Shown here: piece by piece, positions 51,680 to 60,071 of the stretch
How the letters are laid out: the number at the start of each line of letters is the position of its first letter
Numbering within the stretch: position 1 is the first letter of the stretch
NCBI RefSeq assembly: GCF_028826105.1
Contig: NZ_JAQGPL010000001.1
Span: 2,754,501 to 2,818,500, forward strand
DNA from: Paenibacillus humicola
GTDB taxonomy: Bacteria; Bacillota; Bacilli; Paenibacillales; Paenibacillaceae
Reading direction: 5' to 3'
Length of the DNA stretch: 64,000 nucleotides
Notes under the pieces: generated by a model
Databases searched by the model: none
Told to the model about the DNA's origin: nothing
Seen by the model: the letters and a program-made list of their open reading frames with translations, nothing else
Program-made: the position numbers and the translations under genes

Positions 51680-53026
51680 TTGAAAAGATTGAAAGTTTAC
51701 CCCCATAACGGATCGATTACTGGAGCTGTTGCAGTTCCACCATCCAAGTATCATCTGCACAGGGCTTTAATCTTTGGATCGCTTGCGGAAGGCGAAACCG
51801 TCATACACGGGAAATCAGGAGCGCTTCATATCCGGGATACGCTTAATTCTCTCAAAGATTTCGGCATTGCCGTCACCCCGAACGAATTCGGATATCGGGT
51901 GCGGGGAGGCGCGTACAAGCCTGCGAACGGTAAAATCCGGGTCGGCAGCTCGGGCTCCACGCTGCAGTTCATGCTCGGTCTTGGAAGCCTGTCGCAAAGC
52001 ATAGCTCCCGTATATAACGGCCATAAAGCGCTTCGGGAACGGCCGATCGGCCCGCTGCTCAAGGCGCTCGGCTCCATGGGGGTCCGGTGGTCGGCAGCCG
52101 ATTTCAAAATGCCGGTTACCATTGAACCCGGCAGGCCGAAAGGCGGCCTCATTCAAATTCCGGGGACGCTGAGCCAGTGGATATCGGGCCTTCTCATCCT
52201 TGCCCCGTTCGCCGAGAAGGATACGATCATCGAGGCCCTGCCGCCGCATAACGAACTTACATACGTCCAACTGACGATTGATATGCAGAAAAAGTTTGGC
52301 ATCCACGTCGAAACGGATCCGAGCGGCACCCGCTGGAGAGTGCCAGCGGGGCAAAAATACCAGCCCGCAGAGATCCATATCGAACCGGACTTATCCTCGG
52401 CCGCATTTTTGCTCGTACTCGCGGCGCTGTTCCCGGCAGACATTGTGCTGCAAGGGCTGGAAGGAAGCGGAACCCATCCCGAAGGGAAAATACTAGATAT
52501 TATTGAAAGGTTCGGCGTGCCGCTTGCTTATGACGGCGGGAACAACAGCGTGCGCATCCAGCGGCCGGATGTTCAGCCGGTCAGCATCGGCGAAATCGAC
52601 ATGCGCCATATTCCGGATCTGATTCCGGCGTTATCCGTGCTCGCGGCGGTGTCCCGGGGGACGACCGTGCTTAAAAATATCGGCCCGGGGCGGATGAAAG
52701 AGTCCAACCGCGTAAAAGCGATGCTGCAGCTGAATAAAATGGGGGCGAACATTCGTGAAATCGGCGACGACCTGATTATCGAAGGGGTCGGCAGCCTGAA
52801 CAGCGCTTCGATTTCCACGTACAACGATCACCGGGTGCAAATGGCGTTCACGCTCGCTTCGCTGCGGGCTGCGGGCGAGGGCAGCGAGCTGACCTTCCCG
52901 AACGCTTACCGCATCTCCTATCCGGAATTTTTCGAGCATCTGGCGCTTCTCGGCATCCAGGCGGCTCCGGATGATCCGGCTGCCGCTCCGAAAGAGCTGC
53001 GCGCAGAGGAGGTTGTCAGCGTATGA
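51680..53026 (+). CDS. EPSP synthase (AroA)-like protein, probably neofunctionalised
   Basis: A 448-residue member of the enolpyruvyl transferase fold. Kept residues include Lys23 and Arg28 (PPSKYHLHR), Arg119/Arg121 (ALRERPI), Gln166 (TLSQW), Asp313 (HIPDLIP), Lys340-Glu341-Arg344 (RMKESNR) and the YNDHR block (381-385). Several canonical sites have changed: the Ser after Lys23 is Tyr, the GNSGT-R site reads GSSGS with Gln96 instead of Arg, and the C-terminal catalytic Lys region is RISYPEF. It therefore binds a shikimate-like ligand but probably does not make EPSP. AroA homologues of this kind occur in cyclohexanecarboxyl-CoA clusters, and its four partners fit that. TTG 51680 follows AAGGAG by 8 bases. 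Confidence 0.85.
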   Translation: MKRLKVYPHNGSITGAVAVPPSKYHLHRALIFGSLAEGETVIHGKSGALHIRDTLNSLKDFGIAVTPNEFGYRVRGGAYKPANGKIRVGSSGSTLQFMLGLGSLSQSIAPVYNGHKALRERPIGPLLKALGSMGVRWSAADFKMPVTIEPGRPKGGLIQIPGTLSQWISGLLILAPFAEKDTIIEALPPHNELTYVQLTIDMQKKFGIHVETDPSGTRWRVPAGQKYQPAEIHIEPDLSSAAFLLVLAALFPADIVLQGLEGSGTHPEGKILDIIERFGVPLAYDGGNNSVRIQRPDVQPVSIGEIDMRHIPDLIPALSVLAAVSRGTTVLKNIGPGRMKESNRVKAMLQLNKMGANIREIGDDLIIEGVGSLNSASISTYNDHRVQMAFTLASLRAAGEGSELTFPNAYRISYPEFFEHLALLGIQAAPDDPAAAPKELRAEEVVSV

Positions 53027-54612
53027 TCGCATCCCATCACCTTGACGGCGGCCGGTTGATTCTTAACCGGTTCGCCGATGCCGATCCTCAAAAAGATGCG
53101 GTCGTCGATCTGAGCCTTTCCTCTCCGATTGTCATGAGCAACGGAGAGCTGAACGATCTGGCGTGCCGCGCGGCGGCAGGCTTGATCGAACGCGGCGTAC
53201 AGCCCGGTGAGAGCGTCGCTTATATGCTCCCGAACAGCTGGGAATTCGTCGCCTTGACGCTGGCGATATGGAAAATCGGAGCCGTCGCCTGTCCGATGCT
53301 CCCTGCCTTAAGGGAACGGGAAATTCCGTTCATTATGAACAAGTCGCGCAGCCGGGTGCTGATCATTCCGGCCTCGTACCGCAAGTTTGAATACGGGCCG
53401 ATGATCGAGAGCATCCGCCCGCAATTGACGGGACTGGAGCATCTCATTACGATTAGCGACCGGGATCCCAAGGATTTGACGCGCTGTCTGGGCGGTCTCG
53501 CCGCGCAGGATCCGGATGAAGCGGAGCTTGAGCGGAGGCGTCCCGGCGCGGATTCTCCGGCTCAGCTGCTGTTTACGTCGGGAACGACCGGCGAGCCGAA
53601 GGGCGTCATTCATACGCACGGCACGCTCAGCCACGGCGTCCTCGCGCATGCGGAAGGACTCGGGCTGAGCGCGGAAGACACGCTTTGGATTCCGTCGCCG
53701 ATGGCGCATCAGACGGGATTCCTGTACGGTATGATCATGGCGATGTACGTAGGCGCCACCCAGGTATGCCAGGCGGAGTGGGACGTGTCCAAAGCGCGCG
53801 TGGCGATAGAGAAGTATGGCGCGACGTTCGTTCAGGCGGCGATGCCGTTCCTGGCCGATCTGACCCGTGAAGAGAATCCGCCGCAAGGGTTGAAAGTCTT
53901 CATCGCGACGGGCGCGCCGGTTCCCCGCAAGCTCGCGCAGGAGGCGAGCGAGCGGCTGAACTGCAAGGTTGCGGGCGGCTGGGGCTCGACCGAAAGCTGC
54001 ATGATCAGCGTCGGCTCGGTGAAGAACTACACCGAAGCGTCCTGGAACTCGGACGGACAAGTCATCGCGGGCAGGGAAATGAAGATCACGGACGAGCAGG
54101 GCCGCACGCTCCCGCCCGGCCAGGAAGGATTGTTCAAGGTGAAAACGCCGGCGATGTTCACCGCTTATCTGGACCATCCGGAATGGTACGAAGCGGCTGT
54201 CGATCCGGACGGCTATTTTAATACCGGAGATCTTGCGATCATTGACGAAGAGGGCAATCTCCATCTGACGGGCCGGGTCAAGGACGTCATCAACCGGGGC
54301 GGCGTCAAAATTCCCGTGGCCGAGATCGAGAACCTGCTCTACCAAATGGAAGGGCTGCGCGATGTCGCCATTGTCGGCATGCCCGATCCGCGGCTCAACG
54401 AGCGGATTTGCGCTTACGTCGCATTGAACGATCCCGGCCGCGGCATCGCGCTCGAGGATCTGACCGCTTATCTCGAGGGCAAAGGCGTCACCAAAATTTA
54501 CTGGCCCGAACGGCTGGAGCTCATACCGGAGATGCCGCGCACAACCACGGGGAAAATTCAAAAATATGTGCTCAGACAAATGATCGCGGACAAGCTGAAA
54601 GCCGCCGAGTAA
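53023..54612 (+). CDS. Acyl-CoA ligase (AMP-forming), cyclohexanecarboxylate-CoA ligase-like
   Basis: A 529-residue ANL-superfamily ligase. The phosphate loop is LLFTSGTTGEPKG, the A5-type block GWGSTES, the hinge GRVKDVINRGGVKIPVAEIE, and the catalytic Lys sits in RTTTGKIQK. Its ATG overlaps the stop of the AroA-like gene (ATGA at 53023-53026), showing translational coupling. It should activate the acid made from shikimate, or an intermediate, as its CoA thioester. The ring acid itself cannot be read from the sequence. The context and resemblance to AliA-type ligases support a cyclohexane- or cyclohexenecarboxylate substrate. Confidence 0.88.
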   Translation: MIASHHLDGGRLILNRFADADPQKDAVVDLSLSSPIVMSNGELNDLACRAAAGLIERGVQPGESVAYMLPNSWEFVALTLAIWKIGAVACPMLPALREREIPFIMNKSRSRVLIIPASYRKFEYGPMIESIRPQLTGLEHLITISDRDPKDLTRCLGGLAAQDPDEAELERRRPGADSPAQLLFTSGTTGEPKGVIHTHGTLSHGVLAHAEGLGLSAEDTLWIPSPMAHQTGFLYGMIMAMYVGATQVCQAEWDVSKARVAIEKYGATFVQAAMPFLADLTREENPPQGLKVFIATGAPVPRKLAQEASERLNCKVAGGWGSTESCMISVGSVKNYTEASWNSDGQVIAGREMKITDEQGRTLPPGQEGLFKVKTPAMFTAYLDHPEWYEAAVDPDGYFNTGDLAIIDEEGNLHLTGRVKDVINRGGVKIPVAEIENLLYQMEGLRDVAIVGMPDPRLNERICAYVALNDPGRGIALEDLTAYLEGKGVTKIYWPERLELIPEMPRTTTGKIQKYVLRQMIADKLKAAE

Positions 54613-54696
54613 AGCCGGGGCACAAACCGGGCGCGATTTGCGTCCGGTCCTTTCTGCTGTACGGGAGCCAAAATCAAACCAGTGAGGAGAATCGGA

Positions 54697-55830
54697 ATGA
54701 ATGACGCTGCATTTCAACATTTGAAAGAGGAAGTCAAAGCCTACGTAAACGGCCGGCTGCGTGAGCTTTCCGTACGGATTGAGGAAACCGGAGAATGCGG
54801 CCCGGATATTTGGGCGGAGCTGAGGGAACGCGGCTATCTGCGGCTCGCGGCACCGGCGGAATACGGCGGCTGCGGGCTTAGCTTTACCCAATACCTGCAG
54901 CTCTTGGAGCTGTTTTCCCAATCTCACGGCTCCCTGCGGATGATTGTTCACGTCATGAACGGTATTTGGCGGCCGATCGATTTCCTGGCGAATGCCGAGC
55001 AGCGGGAGCGGTTCGTCAAGCCGCTGGTCCGCGGCGAGATTACGGCGGCTTTCGCCCTGACCGAGCCGTATGCCGGCTCCGGAGCCGATATCCAGACGTC
55101 CGCGCGCAAGCAGGGCGACGAATACATATTGAACGGGGAGAAATGGCTGATCACCTTCGGGGATACCGCGGATTACCTGATGCTGTACGCGCGGATGGAA
55201 GGTACGCGCGGCTATGAGGGCACCATGGCGCTGCTCGTTCCGAGACAGACGGACGGCGTCGAGATCGAGGTCATGCCTCCGACGCTCGGCCTGACGGGCA
55301 CGGGTCACGCCCGCATCATCATGAAGGATGCCCGCGTGCCGGCGGCCAACCTCTTGGGCGAGGTCGGACAGGGGCTGGCCGGGGCGCTGAACGGGTTTCT
55401 CGATCCGAGCCGGGTGTGCGTCGGCATGACCTGCGTCGGCTTGGCGCAGCGCGCGTTTGACCTGGCGGTCGAGCGCAGCCGCGAGCGCGTGACGTTCGGC
55501 AAGCCGCTGAGCCAGCGCCAGGTGGTGCAAACCTGGATTGCCGAGATGGCGACCGACATCGAGGCGGCCCGGCAGCTCGTCATGTACGCGGGACGGCTGA
55601 AGGACGAGAACGCCTTGACGCCGCCGCCGGCGTCGATGGCGAAGCTGTACGCGCTGGAAATGCTGCAGCGCGTGACCGACAAAGCGCAGCAGATTTGGGG
55701 CGGCATCGGCTATTTCAAAGGCAACGAGATCGAACGCATTTACCGCGACGCCCGCGCTCAAAAGTTCGAGGAGGGCACGGCCGAGATCCAGAAGGCCGTT
55801 ATCGCCAAGCATATTTTGGCGGGAGAGTGA
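54697..55830 (+). CDS. Acyl-CoA dehydrogenase
   Basis: A 377-residue flavoenzyme. FALTEPYAGSGADIQTSA and GEKWLITFGDTADYLMLYAR are the FAD-binding family signature blocks. The catalytic Glu lies in the C-terminal FEEGTAEIQK block, and WGGIGYFKGNEIERIYRDAR is conserved. ATG 54697 has GAGGAGAA upstream; GTG 54682 lacks spacing. It introduces or, running with the other reductases, rearranges a ring double bond of the alicyclic acyl-CoA. Cyclohexanecarboxyl-CoA clusters contain such a gene (AnsM in Streptomyces collinus). Confidence 0.9.
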   Translation: MNDAAFQHLKEEVKAYVNGRLRELSVRIEETGECGPDIWAELRERGYLRLAAPAEYGGCGLSFTQYLQLLELFSQSHGSLRMIVHVMNGIWRPIDFLANAEQRERFVKPLVRGEITAAFALTEPYAGSGADIQTSARKQGDEYILNGEKWLITFGDTADYLMLYARMEGTRGYEGTMALLVPRQTDGVEIEVMPPTLGLTGTGHARIIMKDARVPAANLLGEVGQGLAGALNGFLDPSRVCVGMTCVGLAQRAFDLAVERSRERVTFGKPLSQRQVVQTWIAEMATDIEAARQLVMYAGRLKDENALTPPPASMAKLYALEMLQRVTDKAQQIWGGIGYFKGNEIERIYRDARAQKFEEGTAEIQKAVIAKHILAGE

Positions 55831-55839
55831 GGCTTGTCG

Positions 55840-57822
55840 ATGGAACAGCCACTACTGCTCAGGCCGGGCCGCATCGGCTCGCTCGCGCTTGAACACCGCA
55901 TTCTGATGGGCGCGATGCATCTGGGGATCGAGGGGGAGCCCAGCCGGCTCCCCCAGCTGATCGCTTTCTATGTGGAGCGCGTGCGCGGCGGGGCGGCGCT
56001 GATCGTTACCGGCAACGCCGCCGTACTGCCTGAAGGAGGCGGTCACGGCATGTTTTGCCTGACCGACCCGGAACACCGGCGGCAGCTCGAGGAGCTGGCC
56101 GCGGCCGTCCGCAGATCGGGCGGCCGGCTGGCGCTGCAGCTGGCTCACAGGGGCCGGTATGCCACAAGCCGGGAGACGGGCCTCACGCCGCTTGCGCCAA
56201 GTCCGGTCCCTTCCCGGCTGACGAAGGAAATGCCCGCCGAGATGACGGCGGAGGACATCGCCCGGTTGAAAGAAGCGTTCGCGGACGCCGCGGCGTTCGC
56301 GGCGTCTGCGGGTTTTGCCGCGATTGAAATTATGGGCTCGGAAGGCTATCTGCTGAACGAGTTCGCGTCGCCGCTGACGAACCGGCGGACCGACGAATAC
56401 GGGGGAGACAGCGAAGCCCGGATGAAGCTGTGCCTGGAAATCGTCAGCGACATCCGCGAGCGGGTCGGGCGCGAGTTCCCCGTTATTTACCGGATGTCCG
56501 GCGACGACTGCATGGAAGGGAGCACGACCCGCGAGGAGACGCTGAGCTTCGCCCGCAGGCTGGAGCAGTGCGGGGTTGACGCGCTCAATGTGGGGATCGG
56601 CTGGCACGAATCGACGATCCCGACGGTCGGGGCGATCGTGCCTGCAGGCGGGTACGCCCATGTCGCGGCCGCCGTCAAAGCCGCGGTTTCGATTCCGGTC
56701 ATCGGCGCGAACCGCATCCATACGCCGGAGATAGCCATGCAGGTCGTCGCCCGGGGAGACATGGACTTTGTCGCGCCCGCTCGTCCGTGGCTGGCCGATC
56801 CTTCGTTCGCCCGGAAAATCGCGGATGCCGACCGCGACGCCCTGAATTTATGCGTTTCCTGCAATCAGGCGTGCCTGGACCATACGCTCGGTCATCCGCC
56901 CAAGCCGGTCGGCTGTCTCGTCAATCCGCGCACAGGCAGCGAATCGGTCGGCCTGAAGCCGGCGGACCGGCCGCTTGAGGTCGCCGTGGTCGGCGGGGGC
57001 GTAGCCGGATTGCAGGCAGCCAAGACGGCGGCCGAACGCGGGCACCGCGTGACATTGTACGAGGCGGAGAACCGTCTCGGCGGACAATTCCTGCTTGCTT
57101 CGCAAATTCCCGGCAAGGAAGTATTCCGTGAAACGGTGCGTTATTACCGGGTCGCCCTCCAGCGTCTCGGCGTCGACGTGCGGATGAACACGGCTCCGTC
57201 CGCAGCTGAGCTGGATTGCTATGACCGCGTCATTATGGCGACCGGCGTGAAGCCTTATGTTTCCGAAGCGCTTGAAGGCGCGGAGCTGCCGCATGTGTGC
57301 GCTTACCCCGACATTTTATCGGGAGCCCGGCCGCTCGGCAGGCGGATCGTCATCGTGGGCGGAGGCGGAATCGGCTGCGACGTCGCCCATTATATCGCCG
57401 AACGGATGAGACTGCGGCCGGAGGTGGAGGCGTTCTTCGCAGAGCGCGGCTGCGAAGCGAAGCACCCGGTTGAGACGAGCATTACGCTCATTTCCCGTTC
57501 GGAGAAGGTGGCCAAAGGCGTCGGGCCGACCTCCCGCTGGGTGCTGCTTGGCGAGCTGAGACGACGAGGCGTGCACGTGTTGAAGGGCTTCCGCGCAGCT
57601 TCGATCACGGCGGAAGGCGTCTGGGCGGAGAACGGCGAGGACAAGCAGTTTTTGCCGGCCGACCAGGTCGTGCTGTGCACGGGGCAGGAGCCGCGGGTCG
57701 TATTGGCGGAAGAGCTGGACGGCCGTCCGGGCGTCGAATGGGCCGGAGGGGTGAGCGACGCTGCGGAGCTGAACGCCGCCAAAGCGATTCGCCATGCTTA
57801 CGAAATTGCCGCCAAGATTTAA
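55840..57822 (+). CDS. 2,4-dienoyl-CoA reductase (FadH-type FMN/FAD/4Fe-4S enzyme)
   Basis: A 660-residue NADPH-dependent reductase. The old-yellow-enzyme barrel (1-330) has Tyr170 (SEGYLLNEF) and His256 (GIGWHES) in the positions of the FadH proton donors. A 4Fe-4S cluster is bound by Cys338, Cys341, Cys345 and Cys359. The FAD and NADPH domain follows, with VVGGGVAGLQAA and IVGGGGIGCDVA. ATG 55840 lies 9 bases after the ACAD stop; TTG 55834 is also possible. It would reduce conjugated diene rings of the shikimate-derived acyl-CoA. Ordinary beta-oxidation is less likely given the neighbours. Confidence 0.9.
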   Translation: MEQPLLLRPGRIGSLALEHRILMGAMHLGIEGEPSRLPQLIAFYVERVRGGAALIVTGNAAVLPEGGGHGMFCLTDPEHRRQLEELAAAVRRSGGRLALQLAHRGRYATSRETGLTPLAPSPVPSRLTKEMPAEMTAEDIARLKEAFADAAAFAASAGFAAIEIMGSEGYLLNEFASPLTNRRTDEYGGDSEARMKLCLEIVSDIRERVGREFPVIYRMSGDDCMEGSTTREETLSFARRLEQCGVDALNVGIGWHESTIPTVGAIVPAGGYAHVAAAVKAAVSIPVIGANRIHTPEIAMQVVARGDMDFVAPARPWLADPSFARKIADADRDALNLCVSCNQACLDHTLGHPPKPVGCLVNPRTGSESVGLKPADRPLEVAVVGGGVAGLQAAKTAAERGHRVTLYEAENRLGGQFLLASQIPGKEVFRETVRYYRVALQRLGVDVRMNTAPSAAELDCYDRVIMATGVKPYVSEALEGAELPHVCAYPDILSGARPLGRRIVIVGGGGIGCDVAHYIAERMRLRPEVEAFFAERGCEAKHPVETSITLISRSEKVAKGVGPTSRWVLLGELRRRGVHVLKGFRAASITAEGVWAENGEDKQFLPADQVVLCTGQEPRVVLAEELDGRPGVEWAGGVSDAAELNAAKAIRHAYEIAAKI

Positions 57823-57884
57823 GATCAGGCAAACAATCCGGCTGTTATCGACCTATTTACTCAGATTGAAAGGATGCGATTTCA

Positions 57885-58667
57885 TTGTCTCAGTCGTTCA
57901 AGGATAAAAAAGTGCTCATTACCGGCAGCTCTCGCGGCATCGGACGCGCAACCGCACTGGCCTTCGCAAAGGAAGGCGCGGATGTCGCCATCCATTACCG
58001 CCGGGATGCGGATGCGGCGAACGAGACGGCGGAAGAGGTACGCAAGCTTGGCGCGCAGGCGCTCGTATGCAAAGCGGAGCTGGAATCCCCGGCCGAAATC
58101 GACGCGATGTTCGATACGATTCAGCAGGAATGGGGCGCGCTCGACGTCTTTATGGCCAATGCGGCCGCCACGGCGTTCAAGCCGCTTATGGATACGAAAG
58201 ATTACCATATCGACCGGACGTATCAGGTCGTCATCAAAAGCGTGCTGCACGGTGTTCAGCGCGCCGTTCCGCTGATGGAAGGCCGGAAGGGCCGCATCAT
58301 CACCATATCCAGCTTGGGCAGCGTATTTACGCTTCCGAACTATTCCAATATCGGTTCGGCCAAGGCCGCGCTGGAATCGCTGACGCGTTATATGGCCACG
58401 GAGCTCGGACCGAAAGGGATCACAAGCAACGTCATCTCCCCCGGCGTGGTCGAAACCGATTCGGTGCGGTTTTATGCCAAGGAAGGCTTCGACACGTTCA
58501 AGGCGAACGTCACCAGCCGCACGCCGCTTGGCCGCTTGACGCAGGCGGAGGACGTGGCGGGCCTTGCGCTGTTTCTGGCCAGCGACGCCGCGAGCTTTAT
58601 TACCGGACAGGTCATCGGCGTTGACGGCGGATTGACGCTGATTGCGTACGGACCTGACGGACGCTGA
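57885..58667 (+). CDS. FabL/ChcA-like enoyl reductase (SDR)
   Basis: A 260-residue SDR. GSSRGIGR binds the dinucleotide, ANAA replaces NNAG, and ISSLGS is followed by Tyr153 and Lys160 spaced Y-x6-K. This spacing belongs to FabL-type enoyl reductases and not to the usual Y-x3-K ketoreductases. Together with the AroA-like operon, it is a good candidate for a ChcA-like 1-cyclohexenylcarbonyl-CoA reductase performing enoyl-CoA reductions of the ring. A FabL enoyl-ACP reductase of fatty-acid synthesis is the alternative. TTG 57885 follows GAAAGGATG. It is the last gene before a strong terminator. Confidence 0.88.
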   Translation: MSQSFKDKKVLITGSSRGIGRATALAFAKEGADVAIHYRRDADAANETAEEVRKLGAQALVCKAELESPAEIDAMFDTIQQEWGALDVFMANAAATAFKPLMDTKDYHIDRTYQVVIKSVLHGVQRAVPLMEGRKGRIITISSLGSVFTLPNYSNIGSAKAALESLTRYMATELGPKGITSNVISPGVVETDSVRFYAKEGFDTFKANVTSRTPLGRLTQAEDVAGLALFLASDAASFITGQVIGVDGGLTLIAYGPDGR

Positions 58668-58734
58668 CCGTCCGGGTTCAAGCGCAGTGCGGCGGGCGCC
58701 TCGCCTTCCGTGCGAACGGGTTGTAAGCATGACA

Positions 58735-58765
58735 AAAGCCGGCTGCGGTCAGCAGCCGGCTTTTT
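58735..58765 (+). terminator. Terminator of the AroA-like operon
   Basis: AAAGCCGGCTGC (58735-58746), 5-base loop, GCAGCCGGCTTT (58752-58763), then TT. The symmetrical A/T ends allow it to act for the convergent DUF3231 gene as well. Confidence 0.88.
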
Positions 58766-58769
58766 GCCG

Positions 58770-59786
58770 TCACGGGGATGCCAGGGCGTTGCGGTCGGCT
58801 GCTTCCGGCGGCTGCTCCAGCCAGCCGTTATCGATCAGAATGTTGGCTCCGTCCTCTACATAATTCGCGACCTGCAGCATGATCCGCCCATAACGCTCGG
58901 CGAGGTCGTGCCTGGCGCACATCGACAGCGCGTTCCCGTAAGAGCGAATGCGCATCGTAAACATATCCAGCTTATGAAACATCATCAGCTTGTCCGAGAA
59001 CGGCGCGATCGTTGAAGTCGTAACATAAGGGTCGACGATCGGCGGCGCGGACAAATGTTCTTTTTCCAGAACCTTGCACAGCAGATCGTAATGCTTCTCG
59101 GCAAGCTCCCTGCCCCGAATAAAATAAGCTTTGGCCTGCTGCGAGCTCGCAACCTGGCTGAACCCGATCAGGATCGCTTTGCTTGTGGCGTTGTTCTCGA
59201 TATTGTCGTACAGATGGGTAATTTCCATGGCCTGCAGCGGCCGGACATCCCCGAAAAAACCGTTCAGGTAGCTTTGTTTCCGGATATACTCGACATTCTT
59301 CGGGTACGGCGTGTAGGGCGGTTTTGCAAGAAGTCCTTTTGCGATCAAGTTTTCGTTGACCGCGTTTATCAATTCCAGCGCGGATTCGACGCAATGCGTG
59401 AAAAAATGGCGAATATCCGGCCGGGTGACAAGAGGGACGGCGATTCCGTAAAGGCTGATGCCCGCTTTGCCGACGTATTTCAAATAATGCAGGCAAAATT
59501 CGTCGCTGAACAAACGCGGAGCTCCTTTTACGACGTCTTCGTCCGTAAAGCCGACCGGCAGCGGAAACTGCTCTTTGGACATTATATCTTTGATTTCCGC
59601 GACGAATTGCTTCGATAAGGACATCGACCGGTCAACGATTTTTTTAATCTCATGATCCTCGACATGCTCCAGCATATGGGTCAAAACGCAAATGCACATG
59701 GTGTTTCCCATATAACTGGCCCACAGCTTCCCCTGTTCGGCAGCGGTTAATTTATCGCTCCTGCCCTTCGACGTTGACGATTTCAT
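58770..59786 (-). CDS. DUF3231 family protein
   Basis: A 338-residue protein built of two similar helical, ferritin-like halves (about 1-165 and 170-338), typical of DUF3231 of spore-forming Bacillota. It begins LTAAEQGKLWASYMGNTMCICVLTHMLEHVEDHEIK; the second half repeats the pattern with ITHLYDNIENNATSKAILIGFSQVASS. It is convergent with the operon above. Function unknown; a link with sporulation is commonly presumed. The ribosome site is weak. Confidence 0.85.
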   Translation of the reverse strand: MKSSTSKGRSDKLTAAEQGKLWASYMGNTMCICVLTHMLEHVEDHEIKKIVDRSMSLSKQFVAEIKDIMSKEQFPLPVGFTDEDVVKGAPRLFSDEFCLHYLKYVGKAGISLYGIAVPLVTRPDIRHFFTHCVESALELINAVNENLIAKGLLAKPPYTPYPKNVEYIRKQSYLNGFFGDVRPLQAMEITHLYDNIENNATSKAILIGFSQVASSQQAKAYFIRGRELAEKHYDLLCKVLEKEHLSAPPIVDPYVTTSTIAPFSDKLMMFHKLDMFTMRIRSYGNALSMCARHDLAERYGRIMLQVANYVEDGANILIDNGWLEQPPEAADRNALASP

Positions 59787-60071
59787 GAATTGAATAAGCC
59801 ATCCCGCCCCCTGGTCAAATTTTCTTTAATTTTCACCGTTTTCCATCGTTCTATGCAGAAGAGGAGAAAGTTGTACGCTGACCTCGCTTATGGGATCGGA
59901 GGCACACAATTGGCTGCCTGCGTTAACAGCCCAGCAACAACCGCGAAAGCGCTGAATAGGCTGTAATACGTTCATGCCGGGCCCGATGACAAGCCGGCCG
60001 GGCAGGAAACGGGCGACCATGCACCTCACGGCAATGCATGCAGGAGTATTCCAATCTTGAAGGGGGATCTT

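Noticed and set aside
51502..51708. 68-codon frame upstream of the AroA-like gene
   Set aside because: No ribosome site, basic low-information product, overlaps the real gene out of frame.
51680..53026. Housekeeping aroA
   Set aside because: Several canonical active-site residues are changed and the operon partners are acyl-CoA enzymes rather than shikimate-pathway genes.
53308..55812. An 834-codon open frame on the minus strand opposite the acyl-CoA ligase and dehydrogenase genes
   Set aside because: Arg/His-rich antisense reading of strongly supported genes in high-GC DNA. No family motifs, and the plus-strand proteins are unambiguous.
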